Source of the DNA: Desulfonatronospira sp.
GTDB taxonomy: Bacteria > Desulfobacterota > Desulfovibrionia > Desulfovibrionales > Desulfonatronovibrionaceae
DNA length: 6,966 bases
Assembly (NCBI GenBank): GCA_003554505.1
Contig: PWGS01000084.1
Span: forward strand, 1-6,966
Direction of reading: 5' to 3'
Made by a program: the position numbers and the translations under genes. The notes below the pieces were generated by a model that was not told the origin of the DNA, made no database searches, and saw nothing but the letters and a program-made list of their open reading frames with translations. Positions 1-5,606 of this stretch are shown here, one piece after another (positions within the stretch are counted from its first letter, which is position 1; every line of letters begins with the position of its first letter).

Positions 1-454
1 CCCTGGCAATGGCCACCCGCTGCTGCTGCCCGCCGGAAAGCTGCGAGGGATGATAATGGGCTCTTTCTGCCAGGCCCACCTTGGTCAACAGTTCCATGGC
101 CTGGTCGCTGGCCTCTTTTTTATCAGTCCCCCTTACTTTTCTTGGGCCGAAGGCCACATTTTCCAGAGCGGTCATCTGGGGAAAAAGGTTGAACTGCTGA
201 AAGACCATGCCTGCTTCCTGGCGTATGTGTCGAAGATCGGTCCCGGGATCCACCACGCTCTTGCCGTCCACCAGCAGATCGCCGGATGTGATGGTCTCCA
301 GGACATTGATGCATCGAAGCAGGGTGGATTTTCCGGAGCCTGAGGGACCCAGGACAACCACCACTTCTCCCGTATTTATGGACAGGTCGATATCATGCAG
401 GACCTGGGAGTCTCCAAAACTCTTGCACACTTTTTTGCATTCTACAATTTTCAT
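1..454 (-). CDS. glnQ: Glutamine ABC transporter ATP-binding protein GlnQ (partial, C-terminus beyond left edge)
   Basis: This is the cytoplasmic ATPase that powers a polar amino acid importer. The first 151 residues are in the window. Seen directly: Walker A GPSGSGKST at residues 36-44, the Q-loop in VFQQFNLFP around 84-92, and the ABC signature LSGGQQQRVAIAR at 139-151. Walker B, the D-loop and the switch histidine lie outside. E. coli GlnQ is about 240 residues, so roughly 90 are missing. Stretches such as STLLRCIN, IRQEAGMVFQQF and KVGLAERAH match E. coli GlnQ as I recall it, so glutamine is the best substrate guess, although HisP, ArtP and GltL are close relatives. The ATG at 452-454 overlaps the glnP stop (ATGA, 451-454), which points to translational coupling. 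A GGAG lies 12 nt upstream inside glnP. No frameshift is seen. Confidence 0.93.
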   Translation of the reverse strand, partial: MKIVECKKVCKSFGDSQVLHDIDLSINTGEVVVVLGPSGSGKSTLLRCINVLETITSGDLLVDGKSVVDPGTDLRHIRQEAGMVFQQFNLFPQMTALENVAFGPRKVRGTDKKEASDQAMELLTKVGLAERAHYHPSQLSGGQQQRVAIAR

Positions 455-1107
455 ATGATCTTCATTCTCCGTTCGAGCCAGCGAAGTGAAAGCGCCAGAA
501 CAGTCGTCAGCACAAGATAAATGAGAGCCACAGCGGTCCAGACTTCCAGGGCCCTGAAGGATGAGGCCATAATCTCCTGTCCCTGGCGGGTCAGTTCTCC
601 GACTCCAATGACAATAAAAAGCGAGGTATCCTTCAGTCCGATAATAAACTGGTTGCCCAGAGGCGGAATCATCCTGCGAAACGCCAGCGGGCCGACGATA
701 TACCGGGTCACCTGAAACCTGGACAGTCCCAGGGCCAGTCCGGCATCAACATAACCCTTGTTTATGGACAGAACCGCTCCTCTGACGATTTCCGCAATAT
801 AGGCCCCGGCGTTGATGGCCAGAACAAGTATGGCTGCATACACCCCGGTCATTCTTATGCCCATGGCCAGGGGCAGGGCGAAGTAGACGAACATGGCCTG
901 GACAACTATGGGGGTGCCCCTGATAATCCATACATAAACGGCACCGACATAATTCAGAACAGGTATCCTGTAAGCCAGGATAAGACCGGTAAGAACCCCC
1001 AGAGCCATTCCGCCCAGCAGACCATAAACAGTTATGTGGATGGTCAGCTTTACTCCCTGCATCAATTGCGGGAGGGGGGAAAGGACAAATTCGTATTGAA
1101 AATCCAT
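451..1107 (-). CDS. glnP: Glutamine ABC transporter permease GlnP
   Basis: This is the inner-membrane permease of a polar amino acid importer (HisM/GlnP family, MetI-like fold) and probably forms a homodimer with two GlnQ subunits. It has 218 residues, close to E. coli GlnP. Visible membrane segments lie near residues 20-45, 57-80, 88-108, 150-170 and 188-208. The cytoplasmic EAA loop that docks on the ATPase is around 106-150, with DAGLALGLSR at 121-130. KDTSLFIVIGVGELTRQGQE (159-178) and the C-terminal LERRMKI are nearly those of E. coli GlnP as I remember it. The ATG at 1107 is the only reasonable start, since an in-frame TGA lies two codons upstream. No good Shine-Dalgarno precedes it. 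Its start is 102 nt past the glnH stop, beyond a terminator-like hairpin, so it probably depends on read-through from glnH. It overlaps glnQ by 4 nt. Confidence 0.95.
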   Translation of the reverse strand: MDFQYEFVLSPLPQLMQGVKLTIHITVYGLLGGMALGVLTGLILAYRIPVLNYVGAVYVWIIRGTPIVVQAMFVYFALPLAMGIRMTGVYAAILVLAINAGAYIAEIVRGAVLSINKGYVDAGLALGLSRFQVTRYIVGPLAFRRMIPPLGNQFIIGLKDTSLFIVIGVGELTRQGQEIMASSFRALEVWTAVALIYLVLTTVLALSLRWLERRMKII

Positions 1108-1174
1108 AAGTCAACCATAAGGTAAAAGTGGTATTAAAAAGAAGGGTGAACTCAAGGGAAACGTTGAGAAGAAA

Positions 1175-1204
1175 AGCCCCGCAGGCGATTTCACCTGCGG
1201 GGCT
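1175..1204 (-). terminator. Intercistronic hairpin between glnH and glnP (partial terminator)
   Basis: A perfect 11-bp GC-rich stem pairs AGCCCCGCAGG with CCTGCGGGGCT around an 8-nt loop. On the minus strand it is followed by TTTTCTTCTC. It begins 5 nt after the glnH stop. This is the layout of a rho-independent terminator. Because glnP and glnQ have no other clear promoter, I infer partial termination or 3'-end protection of the glnH message, which would give more binding protein than permease. Confidence 0.8.
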
Positions 1205-1209
1205 CAATG

Positions 1210-1971
1210 TTATCTGGGGTTGGGGTCTGTGCCGAACCCCTTTCTGTATATTTCGGCGTATTCACCAGAATCTACCAGCTCCAGAAAGGCGACATTAACA
1301 TCATTTCGCAGTTCGCTGCCCAGGGGAAAGCCGATACCGTATGACTGGGACTGCATGCGGGGGCCCACGGCCTTGACCTGGCCGTCACCAGCAGTCTGGA
1401 TATAGTACATCACATTGGGGGTGTCGTGCATGGCCGCGTCGACTCTGCCTGCCCGGACCTCCATGTATGCGGCCTCAATGTTCGGGAACTTGACAATGTC
1501 GGCGGGGTTGAGCCGGGGAGCATGATCTGCACTGGTTGTCCCGGTACGTACAGCGATTGTCCTGCCCTCTATGTCTTCAGGTCCCTGGATTTCGTCATTG
1601 TCTTTCATGACCAGAATGCTAAGTCCGCTGTCGTAATAAGGATGTGAAAAGTCAACAACTTTCTCGCGTGCCGCAGTAATGGTGATGCCTGCCAGAGCTG
1701 CATCTACACTTCCAGTCTGCAATGCCGGAACAATGCCGGAAAAGTCCATGGGCTGCAGCTCATATTCTACGCCAATTCTTTCAGCAATAGCGTCCCAGAG
1801 GTCTATGTCAAAACCTACATATTCACCTGTGTCAGAATCTCTGAATTCAAAAGGTACAAATGCTGTATCCACTGCAACTGTTAGTTTCTTGGCATGCAGC
1901 GGGGCAGCAAACATGCTCATAAACAAAAAAATACCCAGAATCAGACTTAACGTAAATCCGGCTTTTTTCAT
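1210..1971 (-). CDS. glnH: Periplasmic glutamine-binding protein GlnH
   Basis: This periplasmic solute-binding protein of family 3 (SBP_bac_3) captures the amino acid and delivers it to GlnP/GlnQ. I chose the ATG at 1971 because it gives a clean Sec signal peptide (MKKAG, a hydrophobic core, cleavage probably after PLHA at residue 27) and has a strong GGGAGGT Shine-Dalgarno at 1976-1982. A start 15 codons upstream would hide the signal. The protein has 253 residues. Family features include GFDIDLWDAI (53-62), MDFSGIVPALQ (75-85) and ALAGITIT (92-99). Compared with E. coli GlnH from memory, ligand residues D10, F13, G68, T70, R75, H156 and D157 correspond to D35, F38, G95, T97, R102, H182 and D183. 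K115 is replaced by R142 and G119 by T146. Glutamine is the best call; another polar amino acid remains possible. Confidence 0.93.
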   Translation of the reverse strand: MKKAGFTLSLILGIFLFMSMFAAPLHAKKLTVAVDTAFVPFEFRDSDTGEYVGFDIDLWDAIAERIGVEYELQPMDFSGIVPALQTGSVDAALAGITITAAREKVVDFSHPYYDSGLSILVMKDNDEIQGPEDIEGRTIAVRTGTTSADHAPRLNPADIVKFPNIEAAYMEVRAGRVDAAMHDTPNVMYYIQTAGDGQVKAVGPRMQSQSYGIGFPLGSELRNDVNVAFLELVDSGEYAEIYRKGFGTDPNPR

Positions 1972-2371
1972 CACTACCTCCCTAAAGTAAAAGATAAAAA
2001 GTACACATAAATCCAAAAGACAATACGATCAAGAACTATAACAAAACATTATATAAATATATACTAAAATCAAAAAGCGAATTAGTGCAGGCAATAATAC
2101 AGTCCAGTTTGTCCTATCTTGCCGGCATAAGACTTAAGAAGCTTCATACACACTCTTTCTGGATTCGGGGAAATAATATGTCTCTTTATACTACAGTTGC
2201 ATTGCTGTCAATAATTGTTCAGACGTGCCTGCAAAAAGTCGGTTTTATTGCATCCAGGATCCGTTCAGGGAATCTTCAGGAGCCGGTCCTGTGTAACACC
2301 TGTGGAAGCCCTGCTGATCTCCGCTGGGATAATAATTTTTTAATTATGGAAATGTTCCTGCCGTGTCAATT
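1972..2371. other. 400-nt gap between azlD and glnH; no convincing gene
   Basis: This gap separates two minus-strand transport sets. Its left end holds the glnH ribosome site and promoter candidate and is strongly AT-rich. On the plus strand, an ATG at 2178 preceded by GGGGA at 6-nt spacing opens 65 codons ending at 2375 (MSLYTTVALLSI... with an LCNTCGSP segment). I do not recognise it. It runs into the 3' end of azlD and is more likely chance than a gene. A short AT-only inverted repeat at 2332-2347 (ATAATT, TTTT loop, AATTAT) is too weak to call a terminator. Confidence 0.5.
2048..2076 (-). promoter_or_regulatory. Possible sigma-70-type promoter of glnH
   Basis: On the minus strand a perfect TATAAT (2053-2048) lies 77 nt upstream of the glnH ATG. 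A weak -35 TTTTTG (2076-2071) sits at 17-nt spacing. TTGATT is a better -35 match, but its spacing would be only 14 nt. The whole stretch is very AT-rich, so a -10-like hexamer can arise by chance. Confidence 0.4.
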
Positions 2372-2683
2372 CTAAAAAACAAAGGCCCTCAGAGTGGAGA
2401 TGCATATCAGCCCGGTGAGCAGAGAGAGGATGAGGTTCCGGGTAAAGACGGCCGCTGCAGCGGTAATGGCAGCGGAAATGAATTCGGCAGGACCTTTTCC
2501 CGCCAGGCTGGGAACAATTATGGCCACAAGGATGGAGGCGGGTACATGATTCAGGAAAGCGCTGATGCGCGGAGGAGGCGTTATTTTACTGATGATGAAC
2601 AGACCCCCTGCCCGGGTGAAATAGGTGGCCGCGGTCATGAGTATTATGCACGCGGCAAAGACCAAATTGCCATCTTCAAGCAT
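2372..2683 (-). CDS. azlD: AzlD family small membrane subunit of a branched-chain amino acid exporter
   Basis: This is a small inner-membrane protein that works with AzlC to export branched-chain amino acids; in known systems the pair confers resistance to toxic analogues such as azaleucine. I chose the ATG at 2683, which gives 103 residues, normal for AzlD. It has GGAG at 9-nt spacing and overlaps the end of azlC by 8 nt. A start 13 codons upstream (2722) would add a hydrophilic leader (MADWPGESSEHSG) and a longer overlap. Visible hydrophobic segments lie near residues 5-20, 47-60, 66-80 and 85-103. Family-like features are the YFTRAGG segment (21-27), HVPASILVAIIVPSL (46-60) and TRN (81-83). 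Substrate identity is inferred from the family only. No clear terminator follows. Confidence 0.88.
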   Translation of the reverse strand: MLEDGNLVFAACIILMTAATYFTRAGGLFIISKITPPPRISAFLNHVPASILVAIIVPSLAGKGPAEFISAAITAAAAVFTRNLILSLLTGLICISTLRAFVF

Positions 2684-3401
2684 CCCTGAGTGCTCCGACG
2701 ATTCCCCCGGCCAGTCCGCCAAGGATGATGTACCATTTTCCGGGTAGAACCAGAAAAAACAGCCAGGCCACTATGCCCGCTATCAACCAGACAGGCAGCT
2801 GAGATTTTCCCTTCCAGAAAAATATGAGCAAGGAAAGAAAAACAGCGGTAAATGCAAAATCAAGCCCCAGAACAGACGGGTCCCTGAAATACCTGTCCAC
2901 CAGAGAAGACATTGTGGCCCCCAGACCCGTAGCACTGTTCCAGAAGACATAGATGCAAAGCCCGGAGCCAAGGAAAAAACCGGCGTCTTTTCGGCCTGAA
3001 GCCATTTCCCTGACGGAAAGGGCCCAGGACTCGTCGGTCAAGAAAAACAGACTGAAATAGGTCTTGCTCGGAGGGAGGCGAACCAGCCAGTCACGCATGG
3101 CCGCGCCCATGAGCAGGTGTCTCAGGTTTACCGCAAACACCGTCGCGGTGAGGGCCAGCACAGGCAGATGGTCAGCCCAGAGTTCCAGTGCCATGAGCTG
3201 GGATGCACCCGCGAACACGGTCAGACTCATTATCTGGGCCTGCAGAGGAGTCATTCCGGCCTGGACAGCAAGCACGCCGAATACGATTCCATAAGCGAAA
3301 ACGCCAATCCCCAGGGGGATGCACTTTAGAAAACCTTCGGCGATTCCTTTGCCGCTGAAAACAACCCGTGTGCCGGGGCTTTTGTTTGTAGAAGTTTTCA
3401 T
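2676..3401 (-). CDS. azlC: AzlC family branched-chain amino acid permease, large subunit
   Basis: This inner-membrane protein forms the larger part of the AzlCD exporter (the E. coli YgaZ type). From the ATG at 3401 it has 241 residues, typical of the family. Family marks are the GFLKCIPLGIGVFAYGIVFG segment (23-42), FAGASQ (63-68), the NLRH motif (92-95) and FFLTDESWA (119-127). Further hydrophobic segments lie near 141-162, 180-196, 202-219 and 221-237. A TTG start at 3437 would add 12 residues (MDLSSRDFSSGT). I prefer the ATG, which has GAG at 7-nt spacing, but neither site has a strong ribosome signal. The last codons overlap azlD by 8 nt, so the pair should be made together. It is divergent from the ycjX-like gene. 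Substrate is inferred from family membership. Confidence 0.93.
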   Translation of the reverse strand: MKTSTNKSPGTRVVFSGKGIAEGFLKCIPLGIGVFAYGIVFGVLAVQAGMTPLQAQIMSLTVFAGASQLMALELWADHLPVLALTATVFAVNLRHLLMGAAMRDWLVRLPPSKTYFSLFFLTDESWALSVREMASGRKDAGFFLGSGLCIYVFWNSATGLGATMSSLVDRYFRDPSVLGLDFAFTAVFLSLLIFFWKGKSQLPVWLIAGIVAWLFFLVLPGKWYIILGGLAGGIVGALRDA

Positions 3402-3482
3402 TGTGCCGCTCGAAAAATCCCTTGATGATAAATCCAAAAAAAGAAAACTCTACCAACAGTGGTGCGGCAGAGCGAGTAAATA

Positions 3483-3514
3483 TTTATAGTTTCTCAAGTA
3501 TGGATTCTTGTCAA
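3483..3514 (-). promoter_or_regulatory. Weak candidate promoter for azlCD
   Basis: A perfect TTGACA (3514-3509) and a TATAAA (3488-3483) are on the minus strand upstream of azlC, but the spacer is 20 nt rather than about 17. At 17-nt spacing the -10 would be the poor AACTAT. This is the only promoter-like pair I see in the gap. Confidence 0.3.
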
Positions 3515-3543
3515 TCAATATGTCAGAAGACCGGAGATTGCTT

Positions 3544-3570
3544 GTGCAGGGTAAGACACTTGCCTAGCAC
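3544..3570 (+). repeat. Long imperfect palindrome upstream of the ycjX-like gene
   Basis: GTGCAGGGTAAG pairs with CTTGCCTAGCAC across an ACA loop. Of 12 positions, nine are Watson-Crick, two are G-T and one is A-A. The G-T pairs would be stable G-U pairs only in plus-strand RNA, which fits a leader hairpin of the rightward gene. As DNA it could instead be an operator. No T-run follows, so it is not a terminator. It contains the sigma-54-like element listed separately, so the hairpin and that promoter cannot both be used in one transcript. Confidence 0.5.
3549..3564 (+). promoter_or_regulatory. Possible sigma-54 (-24/-12) promoter for the ycjX-like gene
   Basis: GG at 3550-3551 and GC at 3562-3563 are separated by exactly 10 nt, with TT just before the GC (GGTAAGACACTTGC). 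This fits the invariant parts of the sigma-54 consensus and about 9 of 13 defined positions. Transcription would start near 3575, 60 nt before the ATG. E. coli ycjX is known to be in the sigma-54/PspF phage-shock regulon, which makes the match more meaningful. I see no clear activator site upstream. Confidence 0.35.
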
Positions 3571-3635
3571 GGGTATATCTGCCAAAAGGTACTGGAGCCG
3601 TTTGATAATATCTTTCCAAAGGATGTCTTAGCGGA

Positions 3636-4979
3636 ATGAAAAGTTTGATGCGCAACATGCTCAATTTGAGACAGCACAACAGGGTTGTGGTTACGGGTAT
3701 AGCCGGGGGCGGCAAAACTGTTTTTCTGACCTCGCTCATTTCTCATCTCATGGAATTCGGCCAGGGACAGTTCCATTTGGGAAGGGGGGTGGATATAACC
3801 GATTTCAGGGAAATTCCCGGCAGGGATAAATGGCCTCCATATTTTCCTCATTCCACTTTTCGCGAGGACCTGGCCAGGGGCGAATGGCCGGAAAAGACCA
3901 CGGACTGTTCCGAGTTTATCTGCCAGTTCAGGCGTTCGGACTGGATGCTGCATGCCCAGAAGATGTCTTTTTTTGATTTTCCAGGGGAACGTATTTCCGA
4001 TGCGGCTGTTGCAGCGTTCAACGACTACGGGCAGTGGTCGGATCATATTTTGTCCCACTTTTCCCGTCATCATGACTACGCCAGGGCAGCAGGTCCGTAT
4101 CTTGAATATATCCGGGAAAAACAGTTGGATCCGCAGAGACTTCTGTCTCTTTATCGGCAGACCCTTGCCCGCCTTATCCTGGATTACAAACCCCTTGTCA
4201 CACCATCAGTCTATTTGCTGGACCAGCATGGCAAACCTGCTGAACCGGGAAGTGTGGAGGAAATTGCTTCCCGCAGAGTTGCAGGCCTGGCTGAACATCG
4301 TCAGTTTGCTCCCCTTCCGGAAAAAGCCCGCCGGGACAACCCGGAACTGTCCAGGCAGATGTCCGTGGAATACAAAATATATAGAAAGCAGGTGGTTCTG
4401 CCGGTCTTTGAAAAGATTTCCAGGGCCGGTTCCCTGGTGGTGCTTGTGGATATTCCGTCCCTGCTTGCCGGTGGGGTGGGGCGCTACAATGACAACCGCC
4501 AGATACTTCTGGACCTGTTCGAGGTTATGAGGCCCAGTTCTGATCTGGGGACAATGCTGTTGCGGTATTTTAGATTCTGGCAGAAAAGTCTGAACCGCGT
4601 GGCCTTCGTTGCAGCCAAAGCCGACCTGGTGCACCCTGTGGATATAGAAAACAGGCGGTTGATAGGTCTTTTGAAGATGATGACCGAAAGGGCCAGAAGG
4701 ATGCTGCCCCAGGTTGAGAGCGAGTGGTTTGTGTGCAGTGCCTGCCATTCGACTTTTCCGGTAAAAGGCGTACGCAGGCTCAAGGGGAAGATAGCCAGGG
4801 ACAACCCGGGCAGGGAATTCAAGGAATACAGCGTGCCTGAACTACCTGTAACCTGGCCTGAGAACTGGTCTGCCGGAGATTATCCCTTTTTCCGGGTCTA
4901 CCCTGATGCGCCGGAAAACTATCTCCTTCCCCCCCGGCATACAGGTCTGGATCGGGTATTTGAATTCATTTCCGGCTAG
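3636..4979 (+). CDS. ycjX: YcjX family (DUF463) P-loop NTPase
   Basis: This is a predicted nucleotide-binding protein of the YcjX/DUF463 family, whose molecular role is poorly known; in E. coli it belongs to the phage-shock (envelope stress) regulon beside ycjF. It has 447 residues, against about 465 in E. coli. Seen directly: Walker A GIAGGGKT (21-28), a switch-like DFPGE (114-118) matching DYPGE of the E. coli protein, a VLVDIPSLLAGG...ND segment (269-286), and a TKAD-like AAKAD guanine-specificity motif (326-330). The C-terminal LDRVFEFISG also fits the family. No membrane segment is visible. The ATG at 3636 has AAAGGA 12 nt upstream, longer than ideal; ATGs at codons 5 and 8 are possible starts. 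It stands alone here: no ycjF (DUF697) or other psp gene follows. Family assignment is strong, function uncertain. Confidence 0.9.
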   Translation: MKSLMRNMLNLRQHNRVVVTGIAGGGKTVFLTSLISHLMEFGQGQFHLGRGVDITDFREIPGRDKWPPYFPHSTFREDLARGEWPEKTTDCSEFICQFRRSDWMLHAQKMSFFDFPGERISDAAVAAFNDYGQWSDHILSHFSRHHDYARAAGPYLEYIREKQLDPQRLLSLYRQTLARLILDYKPLVTPSVYLLDQHGKPAEPGSVEEIASRRVAGLAEHRQFAPLPEKARRDNPELSRQMSVEYKIYRKQVVLPVFEKISRAGSLVVLVDIPSLLAGGVGRYNDNRQILLDLFEVMRPSSDLGTMLLRYFRFWQKSLNRVAFVAAKADLVHPVDIENRRLIGLLKMMTERARRMLPQVESEWFVCSACHSTFPVKGVRRLKGKIARDNPGREFKEYSVPELPVTWPENWSAGDYPFFRVYPDAPENYLLPPRHTGLDRVFEFISG

Positions 4980-5050
4980 CAGGCTGTAGAAAATCTCCCA
5001 ATTGCTGCGTCGCTGCAAAAAGTTCAGGCTCTTAGGTATGTCTAACTACG

Positions 5051-5081
5051 CCCTGGTGAAACGAAAAGAAGTTTCACAGGG
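5051..5081 (+). repeat. Bulged hairpin, short member of a structured repeat family
   Basis: Left arm CCCT, a bulged G, then GTGAAAC (5051-5062). The loop is GAAAAGAA (5063-5070). The right arm is GTTTCAC followed by AGGG (5071-5081). This gives 11 base pairs with one bulge. It shares its arm design with the element at 6747-6792. A T-run lies about 20 nt downstream, too far for a standard terminator of the ycjX-like gene, though a role in 3'-end formation is possible. Confidence 0.65.
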
Positions 5082-5117
5082 GGTAAACTTTGACTTTGAA
5101 ATTTTTTTGCTCTTTAT

Positions 5118-5181
5118 CCGGCATCCACTTGAGTGCCGGTAATAGCTCATTCCGGAAAATATCCACTTAAGTGAGTGCCGG
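5118..5181. repeat. Degenerate direct repeat of ATCCACTT(R)AGTG...CCGG
   Basis: Copy one (5123-5139) reads ATCCACTTGAGTGCCGG. Copy two (5161-5181) reads ATCCACTTAAGTG followed by AGTGCCGG, a 4-nt AGTG expansion. Each is preceded by a CCGG (5118-5121 and 5152-5155). Copy one can fold with CCGGCA pairing TGCCGG. Copy two contains the perfect palindrome CACTTAAGTG. Confidence 0.6.
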
Positions 5182-5291
5182 ACAGTTGCTTGGCATTTTT
5201 GAACAGTCTGCCTGATAAGGACTTTCTCAACACACTGCTGGAGCAGAGCTTGCTTGAAAGTACAGTCCGGGCATGCTGTGTTGCTTATTCC

Positions 5292-5331
5292 AGCCTTGAT
5301 ATTTTCCGTAAACGTTGCCATTATCAAGGCT
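5292..5331. repeat. Perfect 10-bp inverted repeat
   Basis: AGCCTTGATA (5292-5301) is inverted as TATCAAGGCT (5322-5331) with a 20-nt spacer. No T-run follows. It could be a protein-binding site or part of a mobile repeat. No function can be read from it. Confidence 0.5.
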
Positions 5332-5507
5332 TCTTCAGAAAAAAGTCCCGCCAGGATTATTCAGTGTTTTTTTGTGACTGCTGCACGTCTGGTGACAGGT
5401 GGAGAAGGAGGACGAAGGCAGGCGGATCATGTATAGCCTGGGCAGGAATGCGGCTCGACTGCCGCGTAAAGCAGGCTTCCAGTGTATAGCCCCCCTGGAG
5501 CACCAGG

Positions 5508-5536
5508 TTGCATTTGAAGCATGGGCGGGTTATTAT
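5508..5536 (+). promoter_or_regulatory. Possible promoter of perM
   Basis: TTGCAT (5508-5513) and TATTAT (5531-5536) are spaced 17 nt apart, 70 nt before the perM start. The -10 matches 5 of 6 consensus bases, the -35 only 3 of 6. It would give a leader of about 64 nt. Confidence 0.35.
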
Positions 5537-5606
5537 TGTTTATGTCGGTTTTGTTGCATGAAGCGATTTATCCGGGCCTGGAGCCCGCTGATCAGGGCAC
5601 TGGTGA

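Larger units (their letters stand above)
4980..5606. other. 627-nt stretch without a convincing gene between the ycjX-like gene and perM
   Basis: Both strands were read and no known protein was recognised. Contents left to right: a tract at 4984-5050 with GCTGC-gtc-GCTGC that looks like an interspersed repeat; a bulged hairpin (5051-5081) with a run of seven T at 5102-5108; a duplicated ATCCACTT...AGTGCCGG motif (5118-5181); a 10-bp inverted repeat (5292-5331); and a promoter-like pair (5508-5536). An ATG at 5429 opens 67 codons ending at 5632, overlapping perM by 26 nt. A GGAGAAGGAGGA tract lies 16-27 nt upstream of it, too far to be a normal ribosome site. Its composition (cysteine- and arginine-rich) is not convincing. 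Confidence 0.6.

Noticed and set aside
746..1207. A 153-codon minus-strand frame overlapping glnP
   Set aside because: It is out of frame with a clear GlnP and contains the terminator hairpin; its translation resembles no known protein.
2083..2091. TGCACTA half-site like an NtrC operator upstream of glnH
   Set aside because: The second half (TGGTGCA) is absent and there is no sigma-54 element on that strand, so nitrogen control cannot be supported.
2225..2345. Possible cobalamin-type riboswitch (GGGAATC, GGAAGCC, CTG-rich segments)
   Set aside because: The core boxes are not in the right order or spacing, and no plus-strand gene follows that would use it.
3564..4748. Long open frames antisense to the ycjX-like gene (169 and 180 codons on the minus strand)
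   Set aside because: They lie opposite a well-supported family protein, have no recognisable domains, and read as histidine-, proline- and serine-rich shadow translations.
5450..5465. Short hairpin GCGGC-tcgact-GCCGC
   Set aside because: It is a five-pair stem in a GC-rich patch with no supporting context.
5573..5587. Short hairpin CGGGC-ctgga-GCCCG before perM
   Set aside because: It has only five pairs and no T-run or conserved partner; chance is enough to explain it.
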